Below are positions 26,009 to 35,802 of a DNA stretch of 52,937 nucleotides, piece by piece (the stretch's first letter is position 1; every line of letters starts with the position of its first letter). The translations under genes and the position numbers were made by a program. Origin of the DNA: Prosthecobacter sp. (lineage in GTDB: Bacteria > Verrucomicrobiota > Verrucomicrobiia > Verrucomicrobiales > Verrucomicrobiaceae); assembly GCA_021733925.1 (NCBI GenBank), contig JAIPJY010000049.1, positions 1 to 52,937 on the forward strand, in the 5' to 3' direction. The notes under the pieces were generated by a model. The model searched no databases. It was not told where the DNA came from and saw only the letters and a list, made by a program, of their open reading frames with translations.

Positions 26009-26254
26009 ATGAAAACATCATTCCATCTCGCCCTTCTCCTGCTCGTCACCCTGAATGCTCCGCTCTCAGCAGCGGATGCCGATGACAAGCTCGACGCCGC
26101 CAAAAAACTGGTGGAGCGCATCATCGAGGCGCAGCCTCCACGTGAAACTGGCAGCGGGCGCACGCCGGAACAGGCCATCAAGGAATACAAGGAGTCCGGC
26201 AGAGCGCCCGGCATCCGCCTGGAGGTCCACCCGGTGCCGCCGCCTGCTCTCTGA
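26009..26254 (+). CDS. Small secreted protein (81 residues)
   Basis: A signal peptide (MKTSFHLALLLLVTLNAPLSAA) precedes a charged, probably helical mature part (DDKLDAAKKLVERIIEAQ) and a Pro-rich end. I recognise no family. I choose the ATG at 26009; the open frame upstream overlaps the previous gene. It is followed 17 bp later by a strong terminator, so it closes the small-gene unit. Confidence 0.6.
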   Translation: MKTSFHLALLLLVTLNAPLSAADADDKLDAAKKLVERIIEAQPPRETGSGRTPEQAIKEYKESGRAPGIRLEVHPVPPPAL

Positions 26255-26271
26255 GTGGTCGCGTCAAACAC

Positions 26272-26311
26272 AACGGCAAGCCCGGTTCCATGCGGGCTTG
26301 CCGTTTTCGTT
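26272..26311 (+). terminator. Rho-independent terminator
   Basis: A perfect 13-bp stem, AACGGCAAGCCCG (26272-26284) with CGGGCTTGCCGTT (26293-26305), has an 8-base loop and is followed by TTTCGTTTTG. It separates the small secreted genes from the sigma factor gene, whose ATG follows 22 bp later, so the sigma factor must have its own promoter in or after this element or depend on readthrough. Confidence 0.85.
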
Positions 26312-26332
26312 TTGCCTCGTAGCCTGCCAGGC

Positions 26333-27076
26333 ATGAGCAACGAGGGCGAGATGTTTCCGCAAACGCGGTGGTCACAGCTGGCACGGCTGAAGGACGGTGA
26401 TGAGTCCACCAAGAGCGAAGTGCTTGGCACGCTCTACCAGCTTTATCGAAAGCCGGTGCTGGCCTATCTCGCACGGCGTGGCTTTGGCCATGAAAAGGCC
26501 GAGGATCTGGTGCAGGACTTCTTTCTGCACTCCATGCAGCATCAGTTGTTTGAGAAGGCTGAAACCGCGCGCGGACGTTTTCGCGGCCTGATGCTTTCCG
26601 CCCTTCAGCATTATGCCGCCAATGCGCACCGGCATGATCAGGCGCAGCAGCGGCGGCCTGCCGGAGGCTTCGTCGCCGCAGACGAGGTGCTGGCGGAGGG
26701 TGGCAGCTCCGCCATCCTCGGCGTGGACCACCACACACCGGAGGATGCCTTCACCCAGACATGGGCCCGCATGCTGCTGGCGCGTGTGGTGGACGCCCTG
26801 GACGGCGAGTGCCAGGCCACCGGCAAGCAGACGCATTTCAGCATTTTCAAACGCTTCATGCTCCTGCCCATTCTCGATGGCGTCGCCGCACCCTCGCAGC
26901 GCGACATGGCGGTCGAGTTTGGACTCACTGAAAAAGAAGTCGCCAACCGCCTCGTCACCGCACGGCGTGCCTACCAGCGACTGCTGCGTGAGGAGATCGC
27001 CCAGTATGCGACGGACAGCGACGAAGTGGACGCGGAGATCCGCGATCTCTTTGCCACGCTCAGCCGGCCCGCTTGA
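26333..27076 (+). CDS. RNA polymerase sigma factor, ECF-like (PVC type)
   Basis: The product is 247 residues, longer than ordinary ECF factors (about 190). Region 2 is clear: LYRKPVLAYLARRGF, then EDLVQDFF (residues 57-64). Region 4 is a C-terminal helix-turn-helix (SQRDMAVEFGLTEKEV). A long Gln/Arg/Gly-rich linker separates them. This matches the atypical sigma-70 factors of Planctomycetes and Verrucomicrobia that are encoded beside Ser/Thr kinases and lack a classical anti-sigma factor. The kinase gene starts 6 bp downstream, so the two are co-transcribed. It is a candidate reader of the recurrent GGAA/TGACA-CGTTC motif; that is a hypothesis. Confidence 0.9.
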   Translation: MSNEGEMFPQTRWSQLARLKDGDESTKSEVLGTLYQLYRKPVLAYLARRGFGHEKAEDLVQDFFLHSMQHQLFEKAETARGRFRGLMLSALQHYAANAHRHDQAQQRRPAGGFVAADEVLAEGGSSAILGVDHHTPEDAFTQTWARMLLARVVDALDGECQATGKQTHFSIFKRFMLLPILDGVAAPSQRDMAVEFGLTEKEVANRLVTARRAYQRLLREEIAQYATDSDEVDAEIRDLFATLSRPA

Positions 27077-27082
27077 TTTACC

Positions 27083-28936
27083 ATGTCATCCGATGCCCAT
27101 TTGAGCAGTTTGCGTGATCTGCTTTCCGCTCTGAAACGCGGATTGATCGATAAAGGTGAAGCGGGTTCTGCCGTGACACCGGGCGACTCGATGCTCGAGC
27201 GCCTGGAACGCGGCGATCCGCTGGCGGCAGGCGGACTGGCGGACCTGCTTGGTCTTAACAGCGGTTCACCTGAGGAGGAGGAAGTTCTGCAGGAGCTTCA
27301 GCGTGAGTGCCAGTTTTTGAAGGGGGTGCCCTTTCAGCCCGGCACCTGCATCGGCGGGAAATACAAGGTGCTCCAAATCCTGCGCGGGGGCTTCGGGTTG
27401 GTGTATCTCTGCCGCAGCCTCGGACCGGACATTTATGAACGAGGCGATTCACTCGCTGCGCTGAAGTGCCCGCTGCCGCAGCATTTGACCGAACCAGAGC
27501 TGTGTGAGCTGTTTGTGGCGGAGGCGGTGAACTCCGTGGCGCTCACGCCGCATCCCAACCTCGTGCTCGCTTACGGCGTGGAAATGCACAACCGCATTCC
27601 CTTCCTTGTGATGGAGCACATCACCGGTGGGCGGACTCTTGCGGAGGAGATTGACAAGGGCCGCACGGATTGGCGCACCACCCTGCATCATGGCCTCGGC
27701 ATGGCGCGCGGACTGGCGCACGCCGCGTTGGAGGCGCAACTGATCCATGGCGACTTGAAACCCTCCAATGTTTTGATCACCGGCGATGGCGTGGCGAAGG
27801 TCAGTGACTTTGGGCTCTCACTCTCCGGCGGCGATGCCGGTCCTGCTGGACTCACCCCCGGCACCGATGGCTTCAAGGCTCCTGAGATGGTCGCACGCCG
27901 CTCGGGCCGCAGCACCGCGGCAGACGTGTATGCCTATGGCGTCACGCTGCTGTGTGAAGTGCTCGGTCATTTTCCACAGGCAGCACGTCCTGCGGAGCTC
28001 TGCACCGCTGACCGTATGCCGGAGCCTCTGGCCGCGCTGCTGCGGGAGTGCCTCGCCATTGATCCTGCTGCACGGCCTGCGAGCTTCCAAGTCATTGCTT
28101 CACGTCTGGAGGCCATGTTTGTCTCCCTGCTCGGAACGCCGCCTCCGCGCACGACGGAGCCCGACTCACCGCTGCAGGCGGATGCTCTAGTCAATGCCGC
28201 ACAGACCTGGCTCAATCTCGGCCAGCCGCGCAAAGCCCAGGCCGAGATTGAACGCGCGCTGCACGTGAATCCCGCCAACTGGAAGGCGCACCAGATTCAA
28301 AGCTGCATCCACATGGAACGGCGTGAGTTCGAAGCCGCCTTCCGCTGCGCCACTAAAGCCCGTCAACTCGCCGCAGATGAACCCGGCCCGCCAGCCAATC
28401 TCGCGCAGGCCGCCATGGGTCTCGGCCTTCGTGATGAGGCTTTGACCTGGGTCAGTGAGGCCTTCGATCTCGCTCATCAATCCAATCGTATGGGAGAGCT
28501 GGATGGCACGTCGCATCTCTTCATCGAGCTCCTGCCCGCAGCTCAGGCTCGTCGCGTGCTGGATGCCATTGTGGCCGCTCAGCCCGGCGCAGCCATCACC
28601 TGGAACAATCGTGCGATCCTTATGCGACGCATGAAGCAGCCCGAGGAGGCGCTGGCCAGCGCGGACCGTGCCATCGCCCTCAATGCCGCCTATGCCAAGG
28701 CCTGGGTGAACCGCGCGAATGCCCTCATCGAACTGCACCGGTTCGCGGAAGCACAGACCTCGGCGTCCAACGCGCTCGATCTCGATCCCTGCCTGCCGGG
28801 TGCCTACTGCGCCAAAGCCACCGCACTGGCCCAGCTCAGCCGACTTGCCGAAGCACGCGCCGTGATCCGCAGCGGGCGGTCCATCCTCCCGGCCGATCCA
28901 CTGCTCATGCGTGCAGCGCAGGTGTTCGCGGAATGA
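27083..28936 (+). CDS. Ser/Thr protein kinase with TPR repeats
   Basis: The product is 617 residues. An 85-residue N-terminal region (with an acidic EEEE patch) precedes a Hanks-type kinase domain: Gly loop LRGGFGLVYL (100-109), Lys128 in LAALKCP, HGDLKPSN catalytic loop (222-229), DFG (242-244) and APE (266-268). The catalytic Asp and Asn are intact; the loop reads HGD in place of HRD. From about residue 365 to the end run TPR-like repeats (QTWLNLGQPRKAQAEIERAL, TWNNRAILMRRMKQPEEALA). No membrane segment is seen, so it is cytoplasmic. Tight linkage to the sigma factor suggests control of it by phosphorylation. The stop overlaps the promoter-like motif of sulfatase 13. Confidence 0.92.
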   Translation: MSSDAHLSSLRDLLSALKRGLIDKGEAGSAVTPGDSMLERLERGDPLAAGGLADLLGLNSGSPEEEEVLQELQRECQFLKGVPFQPGTCIGGKYKVLQILRGGFGLVYLCRSLGPDIYERGDSLAALKCPLPQHLTEPELCELFVAEAVNSVALTPHPNLVLAYGVEMHNRIPFLVMEHITGGRTLAEEIDKGRTDWRTTLHHGLGMARGLAHAALEAQLIHGDLKPSNVLITGDGVAKVSDFGLSLSGGDAGPAGLTPGTDGFKAPEMVARRSGRSTAADVYAYGVTLLCEVLGHFPQAARPAELCTADRMPEPLAALLRECLAIDPAARPASFQVIASRLEAMFVSLLGTPPPRTTEPDSPLQADALVNAAQTWLNLGQPRKAQAEIERALHVNPANWKAHQIQSCIHMERREFEAAFRCATKARQLAADEPGPPANLAQAAMGLGLRDEALTWVSEAFDLAHQSNRMGELDGTSHLFIELLPAAQARRVLDAIVAAQPGAAITWNNRAILMRRMKQPEEALASADRAIALNAAYAKAWVNRANALIELHRFAEAQTSASNALDLDPCLPGAYCAKATALAQLSRLAEARAVIRSGRSILPADPLLMRAAQVFAE

Positions 28937-28956
28937 AATGTCCAAATTCATCGTTC
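28930..28956 (+). promoter_or_regulatory. ECF-like promoter motif for sulfatase 13
   Basis: GGAAT (28930-28934), 17 nt, CGTTC (28952-28956), with the ATG at +12 (28964). The -35-like block overlaps the kinase stop codon, so the motif is partly coding. Confidence 0.5.
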
Positions 28957-28963
28957 CCATGCG

Positions 28964-30775
28964 ATGCCACGCTTTCTTGTCATTGCCCTCTGTCTCGTTT
29001 CATCCTTTTCAGCACAGCTCTCCTTTGCCCAAGCCCCTGCGGGGAAGCCGAACATCCTGCTCATCATCACCGACGATCAGGGGTACGGTGATTTCTCGAT
29101 TCATGGCAACACGCATCTGCAGACGCCGAACATCGACAAGCTGGGCGGTGATGGCGTGCAGTTTGAGCGCTACTATGTGAACTCCTTCTGTGCGCCAACG
29201 CGGGCCGCGCTGCTCACGGGACGCTGGCCCCTGCGCACCGGTTGTCATGGCGTCACGCACAACCGCGAGGCGATTCGCCCTTCCGAAGTCACGATGGCGG
29301 AGGCTTTGAAAGGCGCGGGGTATCGCAGTGCCTGCATAGGCAAGTGGCACAACGGCGAGCAGTTTCCCTTCACTCCGCAGGGGCAGGGTTTTGACGACGT
29401 GTTCGGCTTCAACAACGGCCACTGGAACAACTACTTTGATGCCACGCTGCTGCGCGGCTCGAAGAAGGAGGCGACAAAGGGCTACATCAGTGACGTGCTG
29501 ACCGACGAGGCGATGAAGTTCATCCGCACAAACCAGCAGGGGCCGTTCTTCTGCTACCTGGCCTACAACGCGCCGCACTCGCCCTACCAGGTGCCGGACA
29601 AGTACTTCGACAAGTTCAAGGCGAAGGGTTTTGAAGACAATGTGGCCGCTTTTTACGGCATGTGCGAAAACCTGGATGACAACGTGGGCCGCCTGCTGGG
29701 GCAACTCGATGAGTTGAAGCTCGCCGAAAACACGATCGTGCTGTTCATGACGGACAACGGTGGCACGGCGGGCGTGAAGATCTACAACGCCGGCATGCGT
29801 GGCGGCAAAGTCAGCGTGCATGAGGGCGGCAGCCGCGTGCCTCTCTTCATGCGCTGGCCAGCAGCCAAATGGCAGCCGCATGTGGCGAAGCCCATCGTCT
29901 CGCACATTGATGTGCTGCCCACGCTGCTCGACCTCTGCGGCGTGCAGGCCCCCGCAGGGCCGAAGCTCGACGGCATCAGTCTGCGGCCCCTGCTGGAAGG
30001 TAAAGTGTCTGCGTGGCCGGAGCGCACGCTCTTCACCCACAATCCCATCGACGAAACGAACAAGTTCCCCGGTGCCGTGCGCACGCAGCGTCACCGCCTC
30101 GTGCGCGAAATCAAAGGCCCGGCTGGCGGCTCCAAGGCCAAGGCGAACGATGACAGCGCCACGCCGTGGCAGCTCTATGACATGGAGACTGATCCCGGCG
30201 AGGACAAAGACATCGCCAAGGAGAATCCCGAGATCGTGAAGGAGCTGAGCGCGAAATATGACGCCTGGTTTGCCGACATCTCCAGTGAAGGCCTGCAGCG
30301 TTTCCCGCTGCCCATCGGCCACACCGAGCAGAACCCCGTGGAGCTGCACGCGCCGCAGGCCTACTACGACAAGCCCGTGCATTTCGCGAGCGGCCCGGGA
30401 TTCGCCAACGACTGGCTCACGAACTGGACGGACGCGAAGGCGAAAGTGTGGTTTGAGATCGATGTCACCCAAGCCGGCGAATATGATGTCGAACTCGCCT
30501 ACGACTGCCCTGCGGCGGACGCGGGCTCCAAGATTCGGCTCGGCGTGGGTGCCGCCTCACAGGAAGTGACCGTGGCAGCCGCACCGATCCAGGACATTCC
30601 CCTTCCTCATCGGGATGAAATCGGCAAGGAACGCTATTGCAATCGCCAATGGTCCACACTGAAGCTCGGCACGGTCAGGCTGCCGCAAGGTCCGGCAAGA
30701 CTCACGCTCGAAGCCCTGTCCATGCCTGGCACTCAGGTGATGGACTTGAAGCATGTGCAACTGACGCTGCGTTGA
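28964..30775 (+). CDS. Secreted sulfatase with C-terminal beta domain (sulfatase 13)
   Basis: The product is 603 residues with a signal peptide ending near FAQAPAG. The motif is [18 protein letters not shown] (Cys76); [19 protein letters not shown] and MTDNGGT are intact. After the sulfatase fold (to about residue 455) comes an extra domain of about 145 residues with beta-strand pattern ([33 protein letters not shown]-like strands), as in carbohydrate-binding or arylsulfatase-associated modules. That layout is common among arylsulfatases of marine and freshwater Bacteroidetes and PVC bacteria. The start is 27 bp after the kinase stop. Confidence 0.93.
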   Translation: MPRFLVIALCLVSSFSAQLSFAQAPAGKPNILLIITDDQGYGDFSIHGNTHLQTPNIDKLGGDGVQFERYYVNSFCAPTRAALLTGRWPLRTGCHGVTHNREAIRPSEVTMAEALKGAGYRSACIGKWHNGEQFPFTPQGQGFDDVFGFNNGHWNNYFDATLLRGSKKEATKGYISDVLTDEAMKFIRTNQQGPFFCYLAYNAPHSPYQVPDKYFDKFKAKGFEDNVAAFYGMCENLDDNVGRLLGQLDELKLAENTIVLFMTDNGGTAGVKIYNAGMRGGKVSVHEGGSRVPLFMRWPAAKWQPHVAKPIVSHIDVLPTLLDLCGVQAPAGPKLDGISLRPLLEGKVSAWPERTLFTHNPIDETNKFPGAVRTQRHRLVREIKGPAGGSKAKANDDSATPWQLYDMETDPGEDKDIAKENPEIVKELSAKYDAWFADISSEGLQRFPLPIGHTEQNPVELHAPQAYYDKPVHFASGPGFANDWLTNWTDAKAKVWFEIDVTQAGEYDVELAYDCPAADAGSKIRLGVGAASQEVTVAAAPIQDIPLPHRDEIGKERYCNRQWSTLKLGTVRLPQGPARLTLEALSMPGTQVMDLKHVQLTLR

Positions 30776-30778
30776 GTC

Positions 30779-30805
30779 TGACACAGTTGATGCCCTCCGC
30801 CTTTC
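30779..30805 (+). promoter_or_regulatory. ECF-like promoter motif for sulfatase 14 (variant)
   Basis: TGACA (30779-30783), 17 nt, CTTTC (30801-30805). The second block differs by one base from CGTTC but keeps the following AC; the ATG is at +19. It is a weaker match. Confidence 0.35.
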
Positions 30806-30819
30806 ACCCAACCTTTCGC

Positions 30820-32361
30820 ATGAAACTCACCACCCTCCTCCTTTCGTCATTCGCTCTCGTTGCTTCGTCATTTGCCGCCGAGTCGCCGCCAAACATTCTC
30901 TTCGCCATCGCCGATGACTGGGGGGCACATGCAGGCGCGTATGGCACGCCGTGGGTGAAGACGCCGAATTTCGATCGCGTAGCCAAGGATGGCCTGCTTT
31001 TCACCCAGGCTTACACACCGAATGCGAAATGCGCGCCTTCACGTGCGTGCATCCTCACGGGGCGCAATTCATGGCAGCTCAAGGAGGCGGCGAATCATAT
31101 CTGCTATTTCCCGCCGGAGTTCAAAGGCTGGGGCGAAGCCCTTGCGGAGCATGGCTGGAACGTGGGCTACACCACCAAAGGCTGGGGCCCCGGTGTGGCG
31201 AACGATGTGAATGGCAAGCCACGCCAGATGACAGGGACGCCCTACAACAAACGCCGGGCCGAGGCACCGACGCCTGACATCCTGAACTGTGACTACGCGG
31301 CGAATTTCAGCGACTTCCTCAATGCCGCGCCTGCCGACAAGCCCTGGTGCTTCTGGTATGGCAGCGTGGAGCCGCATCGTGGGTATGAATTCGGCAGCGG
31401 TGTCGCCAAAGGCGGCAAGAAGCTCACGGACATCGACCACGTGCCCGCCTACTGGCCGGACAATGACGTGATCCGCAATGACATGCTCGACTACGCCTTT
31501 GAGGTCGAGCATTTCGACATGCATCTCGGACGCATGATCGCCGATCTCGAAAAACGCGGTATGCTGGAAAACACGCTCGTCATCGTCACCGCCGACCACG
31601 GCATGCCCTTCCCGCGCAGCAAGGGGAATGCCAACGTGCAGGCCAACCATGTGCCGCTGGCGATGATGTGGAAGAAGGGGATACTGCAGCCGGGCCGCAA
31701 GCTTAGCGATTTCGTGAGCTTCGTGGATCTCGCGCCGACCTTTGTCGATCTCGCCGGTTTGAAATGGGCAGACACCGGCATGGCGGAGTCACCGGGCCAC
31801 AGCCTGACCGATCTCTTTGCCAACAAGCCCGCGCATTTGCGCGATCACGTGCTCATCGGCAAAGAGCGTACCGACATTGGCCGTCCGCATGACTGGGGCT
31901 ACCCCATCCGAGGCATCGTGACGAAGGACAGCGTCTTCATCGAAAACCTCGAGCCCACGCGCTGGCCTGCGGGCAATCCCGAGACCGGCTATCTGGACTG
32001 CGACGGCGGTGCCACCAAGACCTTCATCCTCGACGCGCACCGCAAAAACCCCGCCGATCCCTTCTGGCAGCTCTGCTTCGGCCTGCGCCCCGGAACCGAA
32101 TTCTATGATCTCAAGTCCGACCCCGATTTCGTGAAGAGCGCCCCCGCCGATCCCCGCGCCACCGCCATGCGTGAGCAACTCCACACCGAACTCAAGCAGC
32201 AGGGCGATCCGCGCATGTTCGGCCAGGGCACCATCTTTGATGGATACAAACACGCCAGCCCAGTCAACGCCGGATTCTATGAGAAGTTCATGAGCGGCAA
32301 GCCCATGAAAACCGGCTGGATCAACCCGAGCGACATCGAGCCCCGGCCTGTTCTACCCTGA
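30820..32361 (+). CDS. Secreted sulfatase, sulfamidase-like (sulfatase 14)
   Basis: The product is 513 residues with a signal peptide [20 protein letters not shown]. The motif is [15 protein letters not shown] (Cys71), with the metal site [13 protein letters not shown]. Instead of GKWH it has TTKGWGPG (residues 118-125), which fits the heparan N-sulfatase (sulfamidase) style of active site. [14 protein letters not shown] supplies the second metal ligands. I choose the ATG at 30820, at the signal peptide, though the frame is open upstream into the previous gene. It converges on the sulfate transporter with a 15-bp gap. Confidence 0.92.
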   Translation: MKLTTLLLSSFALVASSFAAESPPNILFAIADDWGAHAGAYGTPWVKTPNFDRVAKDGLLFTQAYTPNAKCAPSRACILTGRNSWQLKEAANHICYFPPEFKGWGEALAEHGWNVGYTTKGWGPGVANDVNGKPRQMTGTPYNKRRAEAPTPDILNCDYAANFSDFLNAAPADKPWCFWYGSVEPHRGYEFGSGVAKGGKKLTDIDHVPAYWPDNDVIRNDMLDYAFEVEHFDMHLGRMIADLEKRGMLENTLVIVTADHGMPFPRSKGNANVQANHVPLAMMWKKGILQPGRKLSDFVSFVDLAPTFVDLAGLKWADTGMAESPGHSLTDLFANKPAHLRDHVLIGKERTDIGRPHDWGYPIRGIVTKDSVFIENLEPTRWPAGNPETGYLDCDGGATKTFILDAHRKNPADPFWQLCFGLRPGTEFYDLKSDPDFVKSAPADPRATAMREQLHTELKQQGDPRMFGQGTIFDGYKHASPVNAGFYEKFMSGKPMKTGWINPSDIEPRPVLP

Positions 32362-32376
32362 AACCTTGCTCATTAC

Positions 32377-33912
32377 TCAGTGCGTCAGGATGTCATCCAT
32401 GGCGCCCGGCTTGTCATGCGTGCCAAGCCGGTCAACGATCGTGGCGCTGGCTTCATTAAGGCCGAGCACTTCGACCTCCTTGCCCTCGCGGCGAAACTTC
32501 AGCACGACCTTGTCGAGCGAGGCCACGGCGGTGAGATCCCAAAGGTGGGCATGCGTCACATCCAGGCGCACTTTGGCCACGGTCTCTTTGAAGTCGAACT
32601 CGCGCACGAAACCCGCCGCCGAGGCAAAAAAGAGCTGGCCGACGATGGTGTAGGTGCGGCAGCCCCCTGCCTCATCCAAGGCGCTGCTGACCCGCAGGAA
32701 ATGCGCGACCTTCCGCGCAAAGGACAAGGCACTGAGCAGCACGCCGACGCCCACGCCCAGCGCCAGATTGTGCGTGAGCACGACGACCAGCACGGTGGAG
32801 ATCATGACCAGGCTGGATGACTTGGGATGCAGGCTCATGTTGCTGAAGGACACCCACGAGAAGGTGCCGATGGACACCATGATCATCACCGCGACAAGCG
32901 CCGGCATGGGGATCTGCTTCACCCATGGGCCGAGCACGACGAGCAGAATGAGAAGAAACAGCCCCGCGACGAAGGTGGACAACCGTCCGCGACCACCCGA
33001 CCGCACATTGATGACGGACTGGCCGATCATCGCACAACCGGCCATGCCGCCGAAGAGTCCGGCCACGATGTTGGCGATGCCCTGGCCGCTGCATTCGCGG
33101 TTTTTGTCGCTGGGCGTGTCCGTCATCTCATCGACGATCTGCGCGGTGAGCAGCGACTCCAGAAGCCCCACGCACGCGAGACCGGCGGAGTAGGGCAGCA
33201 CGATCCACAGCGTCTCCAGCGACCAGGACACCTGAGGCCAGAGGAAGATGGGGAGCGCATCCGGCAGATCGCCGAGGTCGCCCACACGCCGCACATCCAG
33301 CTTGAAGACGATGGCGATGATGGTCATCACGATGATTGCCACCAGCGGTGACGGCACCGCTTTCGTCACACGGGGCAGGAGATAGATGATGGCCAGCGCT
33401 CCGGCGACCATGGCGTACATGGCGATGCCCGCGCCTTTGAACTCGGGGAGCTGGGCCATGAAGATGAGAATGGCCAGCGCATTGACAAAGCCCGTCATCA
33501 CCGACTTCGAGACAAAGCGCATCACATCACCGATGCGTGCGATCCCTGCGATGATTTGAAACACCCCCGTCAGCAGCGTGGCGGCCAGCAGGTATTGCAG
33601 GCCGTGCTCCTTCACCAGGGTGACCATCAGCAGCGCCATGGCGCCCGTGGCGGCGGAAATCATGGCTGGGCGGCCGCCAAAGAACGCCGTCACCACCGCA
33701 ATGCAGAACGAGGCATACAGCCCGACTTTGGGGTCCACTCCGGCGATGATGGAGAACGCAATCGCCTCCGGGATGAGCGCCAGTGCCACGACGAGACCGG
33801 CCAGCAGATCAGCACGGATGTTGGAGAACCATTCCTGAGAGTAATTTTTGGAGAACACGAAAACGATGGGGGATGAGAGATGAAGCGACGAAACTCCCGC
33901 AACGGTCGGCAC
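32377..33912 (-). CDS. SulP family sulfate/anion transporter
   Basis: This 511-residue inner-membrane protein has 10-12 hydrophobic segments, including [20 protein letters not shown] and the [17 protein letters not shown] segment typical of SulP/SLC26 carriers, followed by a C-terminal STAS domain (about 400-500; [23 protein letters not shown]). SulP proteins carry sulfate or bicarbonate, often with Na+ or H+. In this context it could take up sulfate released by the sulfatases, although sulfate or bicarbonate specificity cannot be read from the sequence. The only plausible early start is the GTG at 33912, since no ATG lies before the first membrane segment. It is divergent from sulfatase 15. 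Confidence 0.92.
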   Translation of the reverse strand: MPTVAGVSSLHLSSPIVFVFSKNYSQEWFSNIRADLLAGLVVALALIPEAIAFSIIAGVDPKVGLYASFCIAVVTAFFGGRPAMISAATGAMALLMVTLVKEHGLQYLLAATLLTGVFQIIAGIARIGDVMRFVSKSVMTGFVNALAILIFMAQLPEFKGAGIAMYAMVAGALAIIYLLPRVTKAVPSPLVAIIVMTIIAIVFKLDVRRVGDLGDLPDALPIFLWPQVSWSLETLWIVLPYSAGLACVGLLESLLTAQIVDEMTDTPSDKNRECSGQGIANIVAGLFGGMAGCAMIGQSVINVRSGGRGRLSTFVAGLFLLILLVVLGPWVKQIPMPALVAVMIMVSIGTFSWVSFSNMSLHPKSSSLVMISTVLVVVLTHNLALGVGVGVLLSALSFARKVAHFLRVSSALDEAGGCRTYTIVGQLFFASAAGFVREFDFKETVAKVRLDVTHAHLWDLTAVASLDKVVLKFRREGKEVEVLGLNEASATIVDRLGTHDKPGAMDDILTH

Positions 33913-34054
33913 ACAGCCGCTTAACCAAGCCCACGTGCCGGTCCGTCAGGACCGCACCAACCTCGGAAGATGTCAGGAAACAGAGCATTCTTCGTGCCGC
34001 CTGATGAGGTGGCAATCAACCACTTTCCGCTCTCTGCCTGTCACAGTTTTGAGT

Positions 34055-34081
34055 GGCAAGACCCTTGCGCATCACGCGTTT
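34055..34081 (+). promoter_or_regulatory. ECF-like promoter motif for sulfatase 15 (variant)
   Basis: GGCAA (34055-34059), 17 nt, CGTTT (34077-34081). An ATG at 34090 lies 13 nt on, in frame with sulfatase 15. The first block is a poor match. Confidence 0.3.
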
Positions 34082-34155
34082 CCAGCACCATGCGTCTCGC
34101 TCTGCCCTTCCTCGTTTCTGTGTTTTCTTCTCATCGCCTGCTTTTCCAGAGCAGC

Positions 34156-35796
34156 ATGCGCTACGCGGTGCTGGCTCTCGCACTTGGCCTATCGGGCATT
34201 CCGCAAGTGTCATTTTCAGCGCCACCCAACATCCTTTTCGTACTCTCCGACGACCACAGCTACCCCTTCCTAGGCTGCTACGGGCGTCCAGAGATGAAAA
34301 CGCCGAACCTCGACCGCTTGGCCGCCGAAGGGATCATGTGCCGCCGCATGTTCACAGGTGCGCCGCAGTGTGTGCCCTCACGCGCCACCATCATGACCGG
34401 ACGCTCGCCGGTGGCTTGCCGTATCACGCGGTTTTCGTCGCCGCTGCCGAGGGATGAAATCACCTTCCCGGAAATCTTGAAAAAGGACGCAGGCTACTTC
34501 GTCGGCTGCTGCGGCCGCTCCTACCATCTCGATGGTTCGGGGCGTGGCCCTGAGGCATCCGCGCAGGTTTTTGATGAACATCACATGGCCACCTTCAAGG
34601 ATCGCTTTGATTACGTCGATGCAAGCGGGCAGGACAATGTGCCGGCGAAGATGAACGAGTTCTTTGACCAGCGTCCGAAGGACAAGCCTTACTTCCTTTG
34701 GGTGGGTTTCAGCGATCCGCACCATCCCTGGAACACCGGTAAAAATCCGCCCGACCCCGCGAAGCTCAAGGTGCCCGGCTACCTGCCCGACCTGCCCGGC
34801 GTGCGCAGCGATCTCGCAGCCTACGAAGGCGAGATCGAGCACTGCGACGGCGACTTCCAGCGCGTGCTCGACATCGTCAAAGAACGCGCCGGACTGGAGA
34901 ACACGCTCGTCATCTTCATGGGCGACAACGGCATGGCCTTTCCCAGCGGCAAAGGCTCGCTGCATGATCCCGGACTCAACGTGCCCCTGCTCGCATGGTG
35001 GCCCGGCGTGATCAAACCCGGCGGCGACTCCAGCGCGCTGATCTCCGGTGAAGACATCGCGCCCACCTGCCTCGAAGCCGCCGGACTTCCGGTACCCGAG
35101 CGCATCAGCGGCGTCAGCTTCCTGCCGCTGCTCAAAGGCGCGAAGTTTGACAAGGAGCGCAAGCACATCTTTGCCGAACGCGGCCCGCACGGCAGCGCCA
35201 CCTTTAATGAAAGCACCACCGCCAGCGGCATGGACTACAGCCGCTGCGTGCGCAGCGCGCACTACAAGCTGATCTACAACGTCACCCCAAACATGCGCTA
35301 CACGCCCGTGGACAGCGGGAGAGATCCGAGCTGGCAGGACATCGTCAAAGCACACGAAGACAAGGCACTCGCCACCGAGTTTGAGGATCTCTGGTTCACC
35401 AGTCCGCGTCCTGTCTATGAACTTTACGACCTCAAGGAAGACCCCAATGAACTGCACAATCTTTACGGCCAGAAAGGTCTGGAAGCAGCCACGCTGGAGC
35501 TGAAGACCGCGCTGCAAAAGAAGATGATCCTCGACTTCGACTACCTGCCGCTGCCGATCGGGGGAGATGCCAAACCCAAGGGCAAGGCCGCAGGCAAGAA
35601 CGATCCCAAACGCGCCGACATGTTCAAGAAGCTCGACACTGATCACGATGGCAAGCTCAGCGCGGCGGAGTTTAGCGCCAAGCGCGACCCCACAGATGCC
35701 GCCGCATGGTTCAAAGCTCGCGACGTGGATGGCAATGGCTCCCTCGATGCAGCCGAATACACCGCAAGCACGGTGCCTAATCCACCCAAACGCTAA
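34156..35796 (+). CDS. Secreted sulfatase with EF-hands (sulfatase 15)
   Basis: The product is 546 residues from the ATG at 34156, which gives a clean signal peptide (MRYAVLALALGLSGIPQVSFS). The ATG at 34090 would add 22 residues and lies at the expected distance from a promoter-like motif, so the true start is uncertain. The motif is CVPSRATIMTGRSP (Cys72), with the metal site LSDDHSYPFLGCYG. The GKWH position reads GRSYHL (120-125), with Arg in place of Lys. MGDNGMAFPSGKGS provides the second metal site. The C-terminus has two EF-hand loops (DTDHDGKLSAAE, DVDGNGSLDAAE) after a Lys-rich linker, as in sulfatase 1. Confidence 0.91.
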   Translation: MRYAVLALALGLSGIPQVSFSAPPNILFVLSDDHSYPFLGCYGRPEMKTPNLDRLAAEGIMCRRMFTGAPQCVPSRATIMTGRSPVACRITRFSSPLPRDEITFPEILKKDAGYFVGCCGRSYHLDGSGRGPEASAQVFDEHHMATFKDRFDYVDASGQDNVPAKMNEFFDQRPKDKPYFLWVGFSDPHHPWNTGKNPPDPAKLKVPGYLPDLPGVRSDLAAYEGEIEHCDGDFQRVLDIVKERAGLENTLVIFMGDNGMAFPSGKGSLHDPGLNVPLLAWWPGVIKPGGDSSALISGEDIAPTCLEAAGLPVPERISGVSFLPLLKGAKFDKERKHIFAERGPHGSATFNESTTASGMDYSRCVRSAHYKLIYNVTPNMRYTPVDSGRDPSWQDIVKAHEDKALATEFEDLWFTSPRPVYELYDLKEDPNELHNLYGQKGLEAATLELKTALQKKMILDFDYLPLPIGGDAKPKGKAAGKNDPKRADMFKKLDTDHDGKLSAAEFSAKRDPTDAAAWFKARDVDGNGSLDAAEYTASTVPNPPKR

Positions 35797-35802
35797 CAAC
35801 TC

